Below are positions 9,259-18,280 of a stretch of DNA of 51,310 bases, piece after piece; position 1 is the first letter of the stretch; every line of letters starts with the position of its first letter. The notes beneath the pieces are model-generated. The model searched no databases. It was not told where the DNA came from and was given only the letters and a program-made list of their open reading frames with translations. Source of the DNA: an uncultured Ruminobacter sp. (GTDB taxonomy: Bacteria; Pseudomonadota; Gammaproteobacteria; Enterobacterales; Succinivibrionaceae); the NCBI GenBank assembly GCA_902776415.1, contig CACYPY010000010.1, forward strand, positions 1 through 51,310. The letters run 5' to 3'. The position numbers and the translations under genes are program-made.

Positions 9259-10320
9259 CTACTTTTTCGAAGACTTCTTTGCCGGCTTCTTCTCGGACTC
9301 CTCAGGCTTAACCTGAGCAACGCTGGCCTTCTCGATAAGCACCGGAGCAAACTTGAGAGGCCATCTCCAGTTAAACTCCTCGGCACGATCATAGAGCAGA
9401 GAGAGTGCCAGAGTTGCGGCTCTCTTCCCCACCTCTTCAATGGGATAGCGCACAGTGGTCAGCTTCGGCTTGATGTAGTTGCTTATCGGATTGTCGTCAT
9501 AGCCCACAACACTCACCTGACCGGGAACCGAGATGTTGTTGTCGGTCAGCGCGGAAATCGCCCCGATGGCCATAGCATCATTGTAGGCCACAAAGGCAGT
9601 GAATCCGGCATCCCGCATCAGAAGAGACTCAATGGCGCGGTAACCGCCGTTTTCGTCGGGAAAAGCGGCACTTACAATATTGGGATCAAACTCGATTCCG
9701 GCTTCTTCCAGAGCCAGCTTATAGCCGGCCATACGATCCTTTTCGTCCGCAAAGGTGGCATCGTCGGAACAGATATAGGCAATCTTCCGGTGGCCATTGG
9801 CTATCAGATGCCGTACGGCATCAGCCATTCCCGCGGTAATGTCAACCCAGACTGAACGATCCTCCAGGGAATTCACCAGACGGTTCACAAACACCATGGG
9901 AATTCCGGACTGATTGAACTCGATAAGCTCGTCATCCGAAAGTGCCTTGGAATGAATAATCAAAGCATCACAGCGTCTGAGCAGCAGTGCCTCGATGCAG
10001 TCCTTCTCGCGATCGTGATTGTGGTTTCCGGACATTACTATGACATACTTCTTCTCCGGAAGGATGACATCCTCAATACCCCGCATCATCTGGGCGAAGA
10101 ACGGCCCGCCGCAGAGATCTCCCACCAGCACGCCGATACAGTTGGAACGCTTGTTTACCAAAGCCTGGGCAAAGCTGTTGGGCTGAAAGTTCAGCTCCTT
10201 CATCGCCTTCAGCACGGCCTGTTCCTTTTCCGGCGCCACATTCGCAGATTTATTGATGACTCTGGAAACCGTCGAAATGGATACATTCGCCAGGCGCGAA
10301 ACGTCTTTTATTGTTGCCAT
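9259..10320 (-). CDS. LacI/GalR-family transcriptional regulator
   Basis: The 353-residue protein has the LacI-type helix-turn-helix at residues 3-25 (TIKDVSRLANVSISTVSRVIN) and a hinge helix (FQPNSFAQALV). A periplasmic-binding-protein-like sugar domain follows, including the family signatures GDLCGGPFF, VAYNDAMAIGA and SVVGYDDNPISNYIKPKLTTVR. It most resembles GalR/GalS/AscG proteins, which repress sugar catabolic operons. The ATG at 10320 gives the usual MATIKDV start; an in-frame GTG three codons upstream is less likely. No sugar operon adjoins it, so the target and ligand are unknown. The C-terminus carries an unusual Lys/Glu/Ser tail of about 17 residues. Confidence 0.93.
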   Translation of the reverse strand: MATIKDVSRLANVSISTVSRVINKSANVAPEKEQAVLKAMKELNFQPNSFAQALVNKRSNCIGVLVGDLCGGPFFAQMMRGIEDVILPEKKYVIVMSGNHNHDREKDCIEALLLRRCDALIIHSKALSDDELIEFNQSGIPMVFVNRLVNSLEDRSVWVDITAGMADAVRHLIANGHRKIAYICSDDATFADEKDRMAGYKLALEEAGIEFDPNIVSAAFPDENGGYRAIESLLMRDAGFTAFVAYNDAMAIGAISALTDNNISVPGQVSVVGYDDNPISNYIKPKLTTVRYPIEEVGKRAATLALSLLYDRAEEFNWRWPLKFAPVLIEKASVAQVKPEESEKKPAKKSSKK

Positions 10321-10554
10321 AATTTTCACATCACTTTATCGGGATAACAACAAATCACCGGCTGGTCTGTTCGGTCACCCTGCATCCTTCGGACATCAGT
10401 GCCGGGCCCCCTTCACAATCCGGGAGCGCAGGAAAAAAACACAAAAGCCGGTTCTGTCTATTCTAACATGATTCGGCACGGTATCAGCACGGAAAAAATG
10501 TGAGACAAATTTCATTGTTGACACTGATTTTTCCATGCCCTTCCGCAGCCTGAA

Positions 10555-12582
10555 TCAATAAAAAGCCTCATGCTCCGACGGAGTCAGCAGCTCCAGCTTC
10601 TGAGCCCCCAGAAGATGCTGGTAAATAACGTTGTACATCAGTACCTTCTGCACATAGTTTCGGGTCTCGTTAAAAGGAATAGCCTCGATATAGGTAATCG
10701 CATCCCGTCTGACACCATCGCCGCTCTGCCATTTATAGGCTCTGCCGGGACCGGCGTTATAGCCCGCCGTGGCAAAAATCCTGTTACCGCCGAATTTCTC
10801 CTGAAGATCATGCAGATAGGCACCGCCCAGCCTGACATTCACCGACGGATTGAAAAGCTCGTCCTTGCCGCCGTACGGATAACCGTACTTCTTGCTGACC
10901 ATGGCGGCAGTATCCGGCATGAACTGCATCAGTCCCCGGGCTCCCACCGGAGATCTGGCCAGAGGATTCATCATGCTTTCCTGTCTGGTAATGGCATACA
11001 TGTAACTGAGGTCCGTGCCACTTCTTCGGGACTCCTGCTCGTATATCTTGCGATACGGCAGCGGGAAACGGACATTCAGGGCATCCCAGTCCTTCTTGTA
11101 GATGGATTCCCATACGGCAAGATCCGAAAAGCCCCGTTCGGCCTCGGTGGCGGCAATGGTTCTGGCATCGTCGAGAGAAGCAGTGCTCATGGTCTCCCGC
11201 CACTCGGTACGGATTCCCCGGGTGTCATTCAGAAACGAAAACTCCATGAACCGGGCATAGGCCGGATATTTCCGGAGCAGGGCCTGTCTCTGCTTTTCGT
11301 TTGCCGGAACCGCGGTCACGGCCTGAATGGCGTAGGGAAGCCCCAGCTTGTCGGCAGTATAGAAGCCGTAGAAGCTGCGTTCGCCGGCCAGCTTCCGGTA
11401 TATGACATCTGCCTCGGTCTTCCTGCCAGTCTCCTCCAGGGATCTGGCCTTCCAGTAGCGATAGTTTTCAGCCTGCTTCCTGTCCTCGGGAAGCCGATCC
11501 AGGAAACGCAGCACAGCACGGTAATCCCGATCCCAGATGGCCAGACGGATTCGCTGTTCCAGCATGGCCGGAGTTCCGGCGCTCTCCAGAAGCCTGTCCA
11601 GAAGCTGCCGCGGCGCCACGCTCTTGTTGTAAAGCAGGGCATAAACCAGAGCCCGGTTTACCGTATGCTCCTGAGCCGGAGTGGGATGATAGCGATCCTT
11701 GAAATTTCCCATGTCCGCCAAAGCCGCTTCAGGACTGGTTCTGGCATATCTGGCAAACACCAGGGATGCTGCCTCCTTCTGAGACTGGGGAATGGCGGCA
11801 TACTTTGCCGGTTTTCCGTAATAGGAAGAGAGAGTCTTTGCCAGATTCCTGTCAGCATCCCCCCTGAGTTCGGAAACCGCATCAAGATAAGCCTTGCTGC
11901 CGTTCTTGGTCCAGTAGGTATTACGAATTCTTTCCAGCACCATGTCCCTGGTAAGCAGGCCTCCGGTCTTGAGAGTGCTGACCAGGGAGGCGCATTCCTT
12001 GGAGAACGGTTCCCCGTCCTCATAGTCCTTTCTGATAAAATTCAAAGCCTCGTTCCGGCGTCCGGTATGATAACCGGCCTGATACCACAGACACTGCAGC
12101 TTGGTTCCTTCCGGCTTTTCGGGAGCGATTTTAAGAACGGAGGCATAATCTCCGTTCTTGGTAAAATAACGCATATAGTCCCCCTGAACATGCCTGGCCA
12201 GTTCGGAGTGTCCGCCGGTTCTGATAAATTTCTGAATTCTGCCGATATCTGTGCTGCCGGTCTTCAGAAGCAGGTACTCCAGATAAACGTTAAGCGGATA
12301 ATCGCCCAGTTCGGCATGAATGCGCTTCACCGTGTCGTAATCGCGCTTCTCGTATGCGGACAGAGCCTGAAGATACTTCTGACGCTCGAGCTGATAATGC
12401 ATAAAATCATGCTTGTAGGAAACGGACACCTCTTCGCTTTTCACAGCAGTTTCCGGCTTAAGCTGTGTGGTAAGAGGCTCCTGGGTTCCGGCACAGGCAG
12501 TAACACAAAGTGCCAGAACACTGGGAACAAAGAGACAAAAACACCCCGTAAATTTTTTAATAAGCACTGATACCTTATCCAT
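10555..12582 (-). CDS. slt: lytic murein transglycosylase (Slt70 type), predicted lipoprotein
   Basis: Slt cleaves the MurNAc-GlcNAc bond of peptidoglycan, forming 1,6-anhydro-MurNAc. The 675-residue protein has a large alpha-helical superhelix (about residues 55-480) and a C-terminal lysozyme-like domain. The catalytic glutamate is E535 in YAITRQES. The other family motifs follow: GARGLMQFMPDTA, NVRLGGAYL and ATAGYNAGPGRAYKW. Unlike the soluble E. coli enzyme, the signal sequence ends in CVTAC (Cys30), a plausible lipobox that would anchor it to a membrane. The long plus-strand frame opposite it (10570-12570) is a shadow. It is flanked by flrA upstream and the LacI-type gene downstream, apparently unlinked in function. 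Confidence 0.95.
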   Translation of the reverse strand: MDKVSVLIKKFTGCFCLFVPSVLALCVTACAGTQEPLTTQLKPETAVKSEEVSVSYKHDFMHYQLERQKYLQALSAYEKRDYDTVKRIHAELGDYPLNVYLEYLLLKTGSTDIGRIQKFIRTGGHSELARHVQGDYMRYFTKNGDYASVLKIAPEKPEGTKLQCLWYQAGYHTGRRNEALNFIRKDYEDGEPFSKECASLVSTLKTGGLLTRDMVLERIRNTYWTKNGSKAYLDAVSELRGDADRNLAKTLSSYYGKPAKYAAIPQSQKEAASLVFARYARTSPEAALADMGNFKDRYHPTPAQEHTVNRALVYALLYNKSVAPRQLLDRLLESAGTPAMLEQRIRLAIWDRDYRAVLRFLDRLPEDRKQAENYRYWKARSLEETGRKTEADVIYRKLAGERSFYGFYTADKLGLPYAIQAVTAVPANEKQRQALLRKYPAYARFMEFSFLNDTRGIRTEWRETMSTASLDDARTIAATEAERGFSDLAVWESIYKKDWDALNVRFPLPYRKIYEQESRRSGTDLSYMYAITRQESMMNPLARSPVGARGLMQFMPDTAAMVSKKYGYPYGGKDELFNPSVNVRLGGAYLHDLQEKFGGNRIFATAGYNAGPGRAYKWQSGDGVRRDAITYIEAIPFNETRNYVQKVLMYNVIYQHLLGAQKLELLTPSEHEAFY

Positions 12583-12912
12583 AAAACTGTTTCTTGACTT
12601 CCTGTAAATCGACGCTCCGGCAGGGAGCTCCCGCAGTTATACATCCTATAAACAAACACCGGCATGTCTGACCAGGCCCGGACAATTTCAGAACGGCGCC
12701 GGCCACTTTTGGCCGTCGCTCTTTCAGAACAAACAGGGAATCAGGAAGAACATGCCGACAGCCGCCGCGGTCACAAATCATCTGAAAAAACTATCCGGGA
12801 CATTTTCTGACTGCCCGAGCCTAAAAAGAGCGCCCTGCGGCAAAAATCCCCCGGAATCAGGATGAACGCGACGGCTTTAAAAAACACTGTAAAGTGTACC
12901 ATCAGAATCAAT
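12583..12912. other. gene-free region upstream of slt
   Basis: No gene is supported. The region lies between the flrA terminator and the slt start and should contain the slt promoter. AGGAAG sits about 15 bases before the slt ATG. Confidence 0.4.
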
Positions 12913-12949
12913 GAAAATAAAATCCGGCAGCACTTTTTTTCTGCCGGAT
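12913..12949 (-). terminator. Rho-independent terminator of flrA
   Basis: On the minus strand a 9-bp stem ATCCGGCAG/CTGCCGGAT (12941-12949 with 12922-12930) has an A-rich loop and is followed by TTTATTTT. It lies about 50 bases past the flrA stop codon. Confidence 0.8.
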
Positions 12950-13000
12950 CTCAATATCGGTTTCCGAAATCTGAAACAACCCCGGAATTTTCATAAAGCG

Positions 13001-14488
13001 TTAATCGGTAGCCTGGGAAATACCGTATTTTTTAATTTTTTCCACCAGGGTGGTCCGGCGCATCTGCAGAATCTCCGCAGCCCTGGCCACCACTCCGTCA
13101 GTGGCTGCCAGAGCCTGTTTTATCATATCGATTTCTATCTGGCTGACCATATCCTTGAGATTGACTCCCTCCGGAGGCAGCACCCCGGCAAAAGGAGCTC
13201 CCAGATCGTCGTGCTGGGCTCCCTCATGACCGCTTGTGTCAGCACCGTCCTCATCCTCACTGTCATCGCTGCTGCCGGTATCGCTGAACAGATCAAAAAG
13301 AGCATCCTTTTCGCTGATCTCATCCCGGCGGATTCCTTCCACGCCATACTGATATTTCTGCGGCAGATCCTGGACGTCAACAATTTCATCGGGATGCATG
13401 ATAATCATGCGCTCCACCAGGTTGGAAAGCTCCCGGACATTCCCGGACCACTCGTGCTGCATCAGAGATTCCATGGCTCTCTGGGTAAACCTGACCCCAA
13501 CCCGGTGCTCGTCGGAATAACGCCTTATAAGCTCCTGCAACAGAAGCGGAATATCATCGGCCCTTTCCCGGAGCGGCGGAGTCATGATCGGAAAAACATT
13601 AAGCCGGTAAAACAGATCCTCCCGGAACTCGCCTTCCCGGATCATCTCCTCCAGATTGCGGTGTGTGGCGGCAATAACCCGGACATCGCACTTAATCTGC
13701 TTGTTGCTGCCGACTTTCTCAAAAACTCTTTCCTGAAGCACCCGGAGAAGCTTAACCTGCATCTGAAGGGGCATGTCCCCGATTTCGTCCAGAAAAATAG
13801 TGCCGCCCTCCGCCAGCTCAAAACGCCCGGCTCTGCTGGTAATGGCTCCGGTAAAGGCGCCCTTTTCATGTCCGAACAGCTCGCTTTCCAGGAGCTCCCC
13901 CGGGATGGCTCCGCAATTAATGGGAACAAAGGGCTTGTTTCTTCTGTCGGAGAGCGCATGAACCGCCCGGGCCACCACCTCCTTGCCGGTGCCGGATTCG
14001 CCGAGAATCAGCACGTTTGCAGTGGTAGGTGCCACCTGTTCGATAAGATGCCGGACCTCCTGAATGGCACGGCCCTTTCCCACCAGAAATTTCAGAAGTC
14101 GCTGGGCGTTGTCGCTCCGTTTAAGATTCTTGTGGAGAGAATTGAACGACTGGCAGAATCTGAGAAGCTGCAGAAACCCCTCATAGGTGCCGTCCTTGCC
14201 GAGAATGCCGATCATGTTCGGGACCCGGGGAAGAGCTCCTTCGTCGTGAGCCTGAGTGAATATGAAGGGAATCATCGGGTGTTTTTTAAGAAGATCCTCC
14301 GGCGTCACGCTGCCGGTATTTCCGGCAATGACCAGAGTAATACCGGCATTGTCACTGTCAAGATAGCTCAGACAGTCCGGAAGCTCGCCGCTCTGCCATT
14401 CGCAGCCCAGAAACTTTACAATGGTTTCGATTTCCTGACGCAGCTCCCCGCGTTCCTCAAGAATCAAGATATTTCCTGCAAAATCCAT
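13001..14488 (-). CDS. flrA: sigma-54-dependent flagellar master activator FlrA/FleQ
   Basis: FlrA/FleQ proteins are AAA+ enhancer-binding proteins that switch on sigma-54 promoters of early flagellar genes. The N-terminal 110 residues resemble the FleQ receiver-like domain. The AAA+ core has Walker A GESGTGKE (163-170), the sigma-54 contact loop GAFTGA (210-215), Walker [12 protein letters not shown] and the arginine-finger region [13 protein letters not shown]. The C-terminal Fis-type helix-turn-helix includes [25 protein letters not shown]. An unusually acidic linker (about residues 396-430) separates the core from the DNA-binding domain. The start has GGAGG six bases before the ATG. No cognate kinase (flrB) or flrC is adjacent. 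At 495 residues it has the usual length. Confidence 0.93.
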   Translation of the reverse strand: MDFAGNILILEERGELRQEIETIVKFLGCEWQSGELPDCLSYLDSDNAGITLVIAGNTGSVTPEDLLKKHPMIPFIFTQAHDEGALPRVPNMIGILGKDGTYEGFLQLLRFCQSFNSLHKNLKRSDNAQRLLKFLVGKGRAIQEVRHLIEQVAPTTANVLILGESGTGKEVVARAVHALSDRRNKPFVPINCGAIPGELLESELFGHEKGAFTGAITSRAGRFELAEGGTIFLDEIGDMPLQMQVKLLRVLQERVFEKVGSNKQIKCDVRVIAATHRNLEEMIREGEFREDLFYRLNVFPIMTPPLRERADDIPLLLQELIRRYSDEHRVGVRFTQRAMESLMQHEWSGNVRELSNLVERMIIMHPDEIVDVQDLPQKYQYGVEGIRRDEISEKDALFDLFSDTGSSDDSEDEDGADTSGHEGAQHDDLGAPFAGVLPPEGVNLKDMVSQIEIDMIKQALAATDGVVARAAEILQMRRTTLVEKIKKYGISQATD

Positions 14489-14628
14489 AGATCCTCCGTT
14501 TCATGGAGACGATTGTAAGATTTTTGCAGAAAAAATTATTATGCTTATGTCAAATTTTCGACACTTTGTCAGTTTTTCGTCAGAGACTTCCCGTCTCCCA
14601 CGAAAAACTGCCTTACCGTACCCTGCGA

Positions 14629-15315
14629 CTATCCGTGCCGCACGGGATCTGAGGGAAGTCGCCAGTCTATGGGAGTCTTGCCCCAGGATTCCAGATACGA
14701 GTTGCAGGCCCGAAAATGTCCGCATCCGAAAAACCCCCGGTAGGCACTGAGCGGACTGGGATGCGGCGCCTTCAGCACCAGATGCCGCGAGGTATCCACG
14801 TTTTTGCCCTTCGTCTGCGCCGGGCTGCCCCACAGCATGAACACGGTATGCTCGGTGCATTCGTTGATTCTGGCAATCACATGATCGGTGAATATCTCCC
14901 AGCCCTTGCCGAAATGGCTTTTGGGAAGCCCCTGCTCCACAGTCAGGGTATTGTTAAGAAGGAATACCCCCTGCTCCGCCCAGGATGTCAGACAGCCGTG
15001 AGACGGAACGGAAAACCAGTCTCCGTACTCCTCATGAAGTTCCTGATAGATATTCTTCAGGGAAGGCGGCACCGGAATCCCGGGATTTACAGAAAAGCAC
15101 AGCCCGTTGGCCTGCCCCGGTCCGTGATAGGGATCCTGGCCGATAATGACAACCCTGACCTGACTGAATGGGGTAATCCTGAAAGCGCTGAATATCTCAC
15201 TTTCCGGCGGAAAAACCTGAACCGCCTTCCTTCTTTCCTTCTGAAAACGCATTACCTCGGCAAAGTAGGCCTGTTCTTTTTCGGAACCTATTACATCATG
15301 CCAGGTCGTTTCCAT
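14629..15315 (-). CDS. ung: uracil-DNA glycosylase, family 1
   Basis: Ung removes uracil from DNA to start base-excision repair. The 228-residue protein carries the water-activating motif GQDPYHG (59-65, catalytic Asp61) and the DNA-intercalating HPSPLS loop (from residue 185). The flanking SWAEQGVFLLNNTLTVE and VFMLWGSPAQ segments are also typical. The start is the ATG at 15315, which has AAAGGAG 9 bases upstream and gives a normal N-terminus; in-frame codons further upstream are not needed. The 140-base gap to flrA downstream contains the flrA promoter region, so the two are probably separate units. Confidence 0.97.
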   Translation of the reverse strand: METTWHDVIGSEKEQAYFAEVMRFQKERRKAVQVFPPESEIFSAFRITPFSQVRVVIIGQDPYHGPGQANGLCFSVNPGIPVPPSLKNIYQELHEEYGDWFSVPSHGCLTSWAEQGVFLLNNTLTVEQGLPKSHFGKGWEIFTDHVIARINECTEHTVFMLWGSPAQTKGKNVDTSRHLVLKAPHPSPLSAYRGFFGCGHFRACNSYLESWGKTPIDWRLPSDPVRHG

Positions 15316-15790
15316 ATCATGCTCTCCTTTCTCATGAGGAATAATTACTCCGGACGGGCAGTACAGCCGCATTCCGGAAGATCGATCCTGCTGTCCGCCC
15401 CGGAGGACAGAACAGCGCTCAGGACGCTATTCTACCATTTTGAGAAAAAACGGCGTTTCAAAAAACGAATACAGATTCCGGGGAATACTGAAACATCCTA
15501 AAAAAACTATTCCCGACAATAACCTGAGAGAACGTAAATTTCGAAACTACTTTTTATACCGTTGGTTAAATTCCGGTTCTAAATACATGGAACATGGTCT
15601 TTTTTTAACCTCCAAAAACCAAAGTTCGCTCATTTTTTAACCGTTTTAAGGTCAAAAAAGCCCGTTTTCGGCAAAATTTGAAAGATTAATCACGCAAACT
15701 CAAATTTCTGTAGATCATCATTCACAAAAAGGGTATCATTACTCATGAAATCGTTTCCTAAGCTATGAACGGTTTTCTTCATAATAATTA
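15316..15790. other. AT-rich gene-free region
   Basis: No open frame here has a recognisable product. The stretch is clearly richer in A+T than its surroundings, with several T- and A-runs. It contains the ung promoter region on the minus strand and presumably the promoter of the small RNA that ends at 15862. Confidence 0.45.
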
Positions 15791-15862
15791 AAGGTAAGGC
15801 ATGAATGTTGAGAGTTTATGACAATACCTTGACGGAGTCGTGACCACCGCGGCTCCGTTTTT
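15791..15862 (+). ncRNA. candidate small RNA ending in an intrinsic terminator
   Basis: A clear plus-strand terminator (15832-15862) sits in an 890-base interval with no plus-strand gene upstream of it. Just before it, AAGGTA (15791-15796) pairs with TACCTT (15825-15830), so the segment folds into two consecutive stems, as many small regulatory RNAs do. A CATAAT at 15780-15785 could be a -10 box. The 5' end is a guess. A tiny frame starting at the ATG at 15805 (about 12 codons, overlapping the hairpin) could alternatively be a leader peptide. No known RNA family was recognised. Confidence 0.4.
15832..15862 (+). terminator. orphan Rho-independent terminator
   Basis: ACGGAG (15832-15837) pairs with CTCCGT (15853-15858) and is followed by a T-run, TTTTT, to 15862. 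On the opposite strand no T-run follows the stem, so it works only in the plus direction. Confidence 0.7.
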
Positions 15863-16202
15863 CAATTAATAGCCTGCTTTTTCGCTTCCCGAAATCCCCG
15901 ACGTGCCGCAGAAATCAGAGGCATGGCCGGTACAAAGCAGAACCATGTCAGACTGTTTTCTGTCTTTCCTCTCTCTGAAATCCCGCTCATCCCGGCATCC
16001 TTGCCTGTCTTTAGGATTTTAGTGACCTTCGGAGACCTGTCACTCTCCAGATTCATGTATAATCATCTTCAGAATCGGCGGTTTTTCCGGAATTCCGTCC
16101 CTGAACTCTTTCAAGACTCCCCGGACAGACAGCTCACAAGGGCCTGTGCCTGGAAATAACGGAATTCCGGGTCTTCCTTATCGAAACGAAAACGAGGTAA
16201 CC
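15863..16202. other. gene-free region upstream of the AIM24-family gene
   Basis: No gene is supported; short frames on both strands here have no recognisable features. A TATAAT at about 16056-16061 could be a -10 box for the next gene. Two copies of the palindrome-like motif CGGAATTCCG lie at 16087-16096 and 16160-16169. Confidence 0.35.
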
Positions 16203-16838
16203 ATGAAATACGAAATTGTTCATCAGGACTCCTTCCCCATGTTACAGGTACACCTGGAACAGGGCGAAAAGATCTCCTGCGAGAGAGGTGCCATGATCAC
16301 CATGAGCCAGGGCCTGGAGCTCCAGGGAGACGTCAAGGGCGGCATTGTCGGAGGTCTTATCAGAAGCTTCCTTACCCAGGAAAGCTTTTTTACCGAAAAC
16401 ATCACTGCCTCCGGAAATGCCGGCACTGCCTCCATAGGCGCCGGCATTCCGGGATCCATTCTGGCTCTTGAGGTTACTCCCTCCAAAAGTCTGCTGGTTC
16501 AGAAAGGCGGCTATCTGGCCAGCACTCCCGGCGTGGAAATCGGTACCAAGATGCAGGGACTTATCAAGGGCTTTACCTCCAAGGAAGGTTTCTTCCTCAT
16601 CAAACTCTCCGGTTCCGGCACGGCATTCATATCATCACTGGGCGCAGCTCATCGCTTCGACCTGGAGCCGGGAGAGGAACTCATAGTGGACAACGGACAT
16701 CTTCTGGCCTGGGACGAAACTCTTGAATACAAGATGCAGAAGGCCTCAGGAATTGTATCCAGCATGACCTCCGGTGAAGGCCTGGTATGCAAATTCACAG
16801 GACCGGGAACCCTCTACATTCACACCATGAAGTACTGA
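16203..16838 (+). CDS. TIGR00266/AIM24-family protein
   Basis: The 211-residue protein is a beta-rich member of the AIM24/TIGR00266 family. It is recognised by the opening KYEIVHQDSFPMLQVHLEQG, the repeated G-rich segments (GGIVGGLIRSFLTQESFF, TKMQGLIKGF, GFFLIKLSGSGTAF) and the closing GPGTLYIHT. The bacterial function is not established; yeast AIM24 is mitochondrial. There is no signal peptide or membrane segment. The ATG at 16203 follows GAGG and gives the usual N-terminus; a start 19 codons upstream is unlikely. A strong terminator directly follows, so it is a single-gene unit. Confidence 0.85.
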   Translation: MKYEIVHQDSFPMLQVHLEQGEKISCERGAMITMSQGLELQGDVKGGIVGGLIRSFLTQESFFTENITASGNAGTASIGAGIPGSILALEVTPSKSLLVQKGGYLASTPGVEIGTKMQGLIKGFTSKEGFFLIKLSGSGTAFISSLGAAHRFDLEPGEELIVDNGHLLAWDETLEYKMQKASGIVSSMTSGEGLVCKFTGPGTLYIHTMKY

Positions 16839-16872
16839 TTCAATTCCGGATTGCCGGAAATCCAAAACATGG

Positions 16873-16901
16873 AAAAAAGGGAGGCTGATACTCCCTTTTT
16901 T
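16873..16901 (+). terminator. bidirectional-looking Rho-independent terminator
   Basis: An 11-bp arm AAAAAAGGGAG (16873-16883) pairs with CTCCCTTTTTT (16891-16901) around a seven-base loop. It ends the AIM24-family transcript; the A-tract would give a U-tract in the other direction too. Confidence 0.85.
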
Positions 16902-17008
16902 GTTGCCGTTTCCCGTGCGAATTTTCCCCCGCCTCATGTCGCTTCCATTTCCATTTCACTTCTTGTCCTGACAGCTCCGCCCGGCCCCGGCAGAATATCC
17001 CTCTGATA

Positions 17009-17048
17009 ACTGCTATAATGGCATCCGGCAGGTTCTGATAATTTATCA
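17009..17048 (+). promoter_or_regulatory. extended -10 promoter of pheA with a downstream operator-like palindrome
   Basis: TGCTATAAT (17010-17018) is an extended -10 element, which explains the lack of a good -35. Just past the expected start site, CTGATAA (17034-17040) and TTATCAG (17042-17048) form a perfect 7-bp inverted repeat. A further direct CTGATAA copy occurs at 17002-17008. No Phe-rich leader peptide or attenuator is visible. Confidence 0.5.
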
Positions 17049-17089
17049 GCCCCGAAACCCCTGAAACATCTTCATAACAGGAATAAGCC

Positions 17090-18256
17090 ATGACAGACAT
17101 TGCCGATGCCCGCAGCGAAATCGACGCCATTGACACCGCCATCCTGGATCTTCTTCAGAAAAGAAACAGTGCCGTGGTCAGAATTGCCGAAAACAAGTAC
17201 CGGAACGGCATCCCGGTAAAAAATCTGGAAAGAGAAAGCATCCATCTCCATGATCTTCTTGCGAAAGCCGAAGACCGGGGGGTTTCTCCGGCGCTGACGG
17301 CAAAGCTGTTTGCGGAAATATTTGCAGATTCCCGGACCAGACAGATGTCCCTGATCCACGGGCTTGACGCCTCCAAGGGGGGAACCCTGGAAAAAATACG
17401 GGTATCCTTTCTGGGCACCCGGGGATCCTATTCCTATCACGCAACCCATAAATTCTACCGCCCCGTGGAATCCCGGCTCGTCGAAAAAGGCTGTGCCACC
17501 TTTCAGGAAATCATCTCCGACGTTGAAAACGGTAAAGCCGACTGCGGCATTCTTCCCATTGAAAATACCTCATCCGGCTGCATCAACGAGGTTTACGATC
17601 TCCTGCAGAATGCCCGGGTGCATATCACCGGAGAACTGACGTACCACATCAACCACGGAGTGCTGGCGGCTGCCCCCACGGATCTCTCCCGGATTAAAAC
17701 CGTCTACTCACACGCCCAGCCCATTCAGCAGTGTTCCCGGTGGATTCATAAAAATCTGCCGGAAGCCGTGATTAAAACCACCAGTGCCACCACCGAGGCC
17801 ATGGAAATCGTTGCCGGACTCGGATCCCCGGAGGCGGTGGCCATCGGCTGCGAGGATTCGGCACCGCTGTACGGACTTTCCCCGCTGTTCTCGAACATTG
17901 CCAATCAGAAGGTGAACATCACCAGATTCATTGTTATAGGAAAAGACGGGATAACGGTACCTGCGGCCATCACCGCCAAGACCTCACTGACCTTCACCAC
18001 CCAAAACCGTCCCGGAGCCCTGGTTAAGGTTCTGGAGGTATTCAGCAAGCGAAACATCAACATCGTCAAGCTGGAATCCCGCCCCCGCATCGGAAACCGG
18101 GAAGGCCTGATATGGGCGGAGACATTCTATGCCGATGTTATTGCCAACACCGAGACCGCCGTGCTCCAGGATGCGCTCAGACAGCTTAAGGAGGTCACCG
18201 GAGAGGTTAAGATTCTGGGATGCTACCCTGCCACTGCCATCCCTGACGAGGCCTGA
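17090..18256 (+). CDS. pheA: bifunctional chorismate mutase / prephenate dehydratase (P-protein)
   Basis: PheA converts chorismate to prephenate and then to phenylpyruvate, the committed route to phenylalanine. The 388-residue protein has the three expected domains. The chorismate mutase helices are at 1-90 (IDAIDTAILDLLQKRNSAV). Prephenate dehydratase spans about 103-285 and opens with VSFLGTRGSYSYHA, with the catalytic NITRF motif near its end. The C-terminal ACT domain contains RPGALVKVLEVFSKRNINIVKLESRP, the phenylalanine feedback site. AGGAA lies before the ATG. It appears to be a single-gene unit. The next gene is convergent, and I see no strong terminator in the 24-base gap. Confidence 0.97.
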   Translation: MTDIADARSEIDAIDTAILDLLQKRNSAVVRIAENKYRNGIPVKNLERESIHLHDLLAKAEDRGVSPALTAKLFAEIFADSRTRQMSLIHGLDASKGGTLEKIRVSFLGTRGSYSYHATHKFYRPVESRLVEKGCATFQEIISDVENGKADCGILPIENTSSGCINEVYDLLQNARVHITGELTYHINHGVLAAAPTDLSRIKTVYSHAQPIQQCSRWIHKNLPEAVIKTTSATTEAMEIVAGLGSPEAVAIGCEDSAPLYGLSPLFSNIANQKVNITRFIVIGKDGITVPAAITAKTSLTFTTQNRPGALVKVLEVFSKRNINIVKLESRPRIGNREGLIWAETFYADVIANTETAVLQDALRQLKEVTGEVKILGCYPATAIPDEA

Positions 18257-18280
18257 ACCGAACCCGGCAACGTTTGCCAA

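Noticed and set aside
10570..12570. 666-codon plus-strand open frame opposite slt
   Set aside because: It is an antisense shadow of a well-conserved gene, with low-complexity, domain-free sequence.
12911..14518. 535-codon plus-strand frame opposite flrA
   Set aside because: It begins inside the flrA terminator and is antisense to conserved AAA+ motifs.
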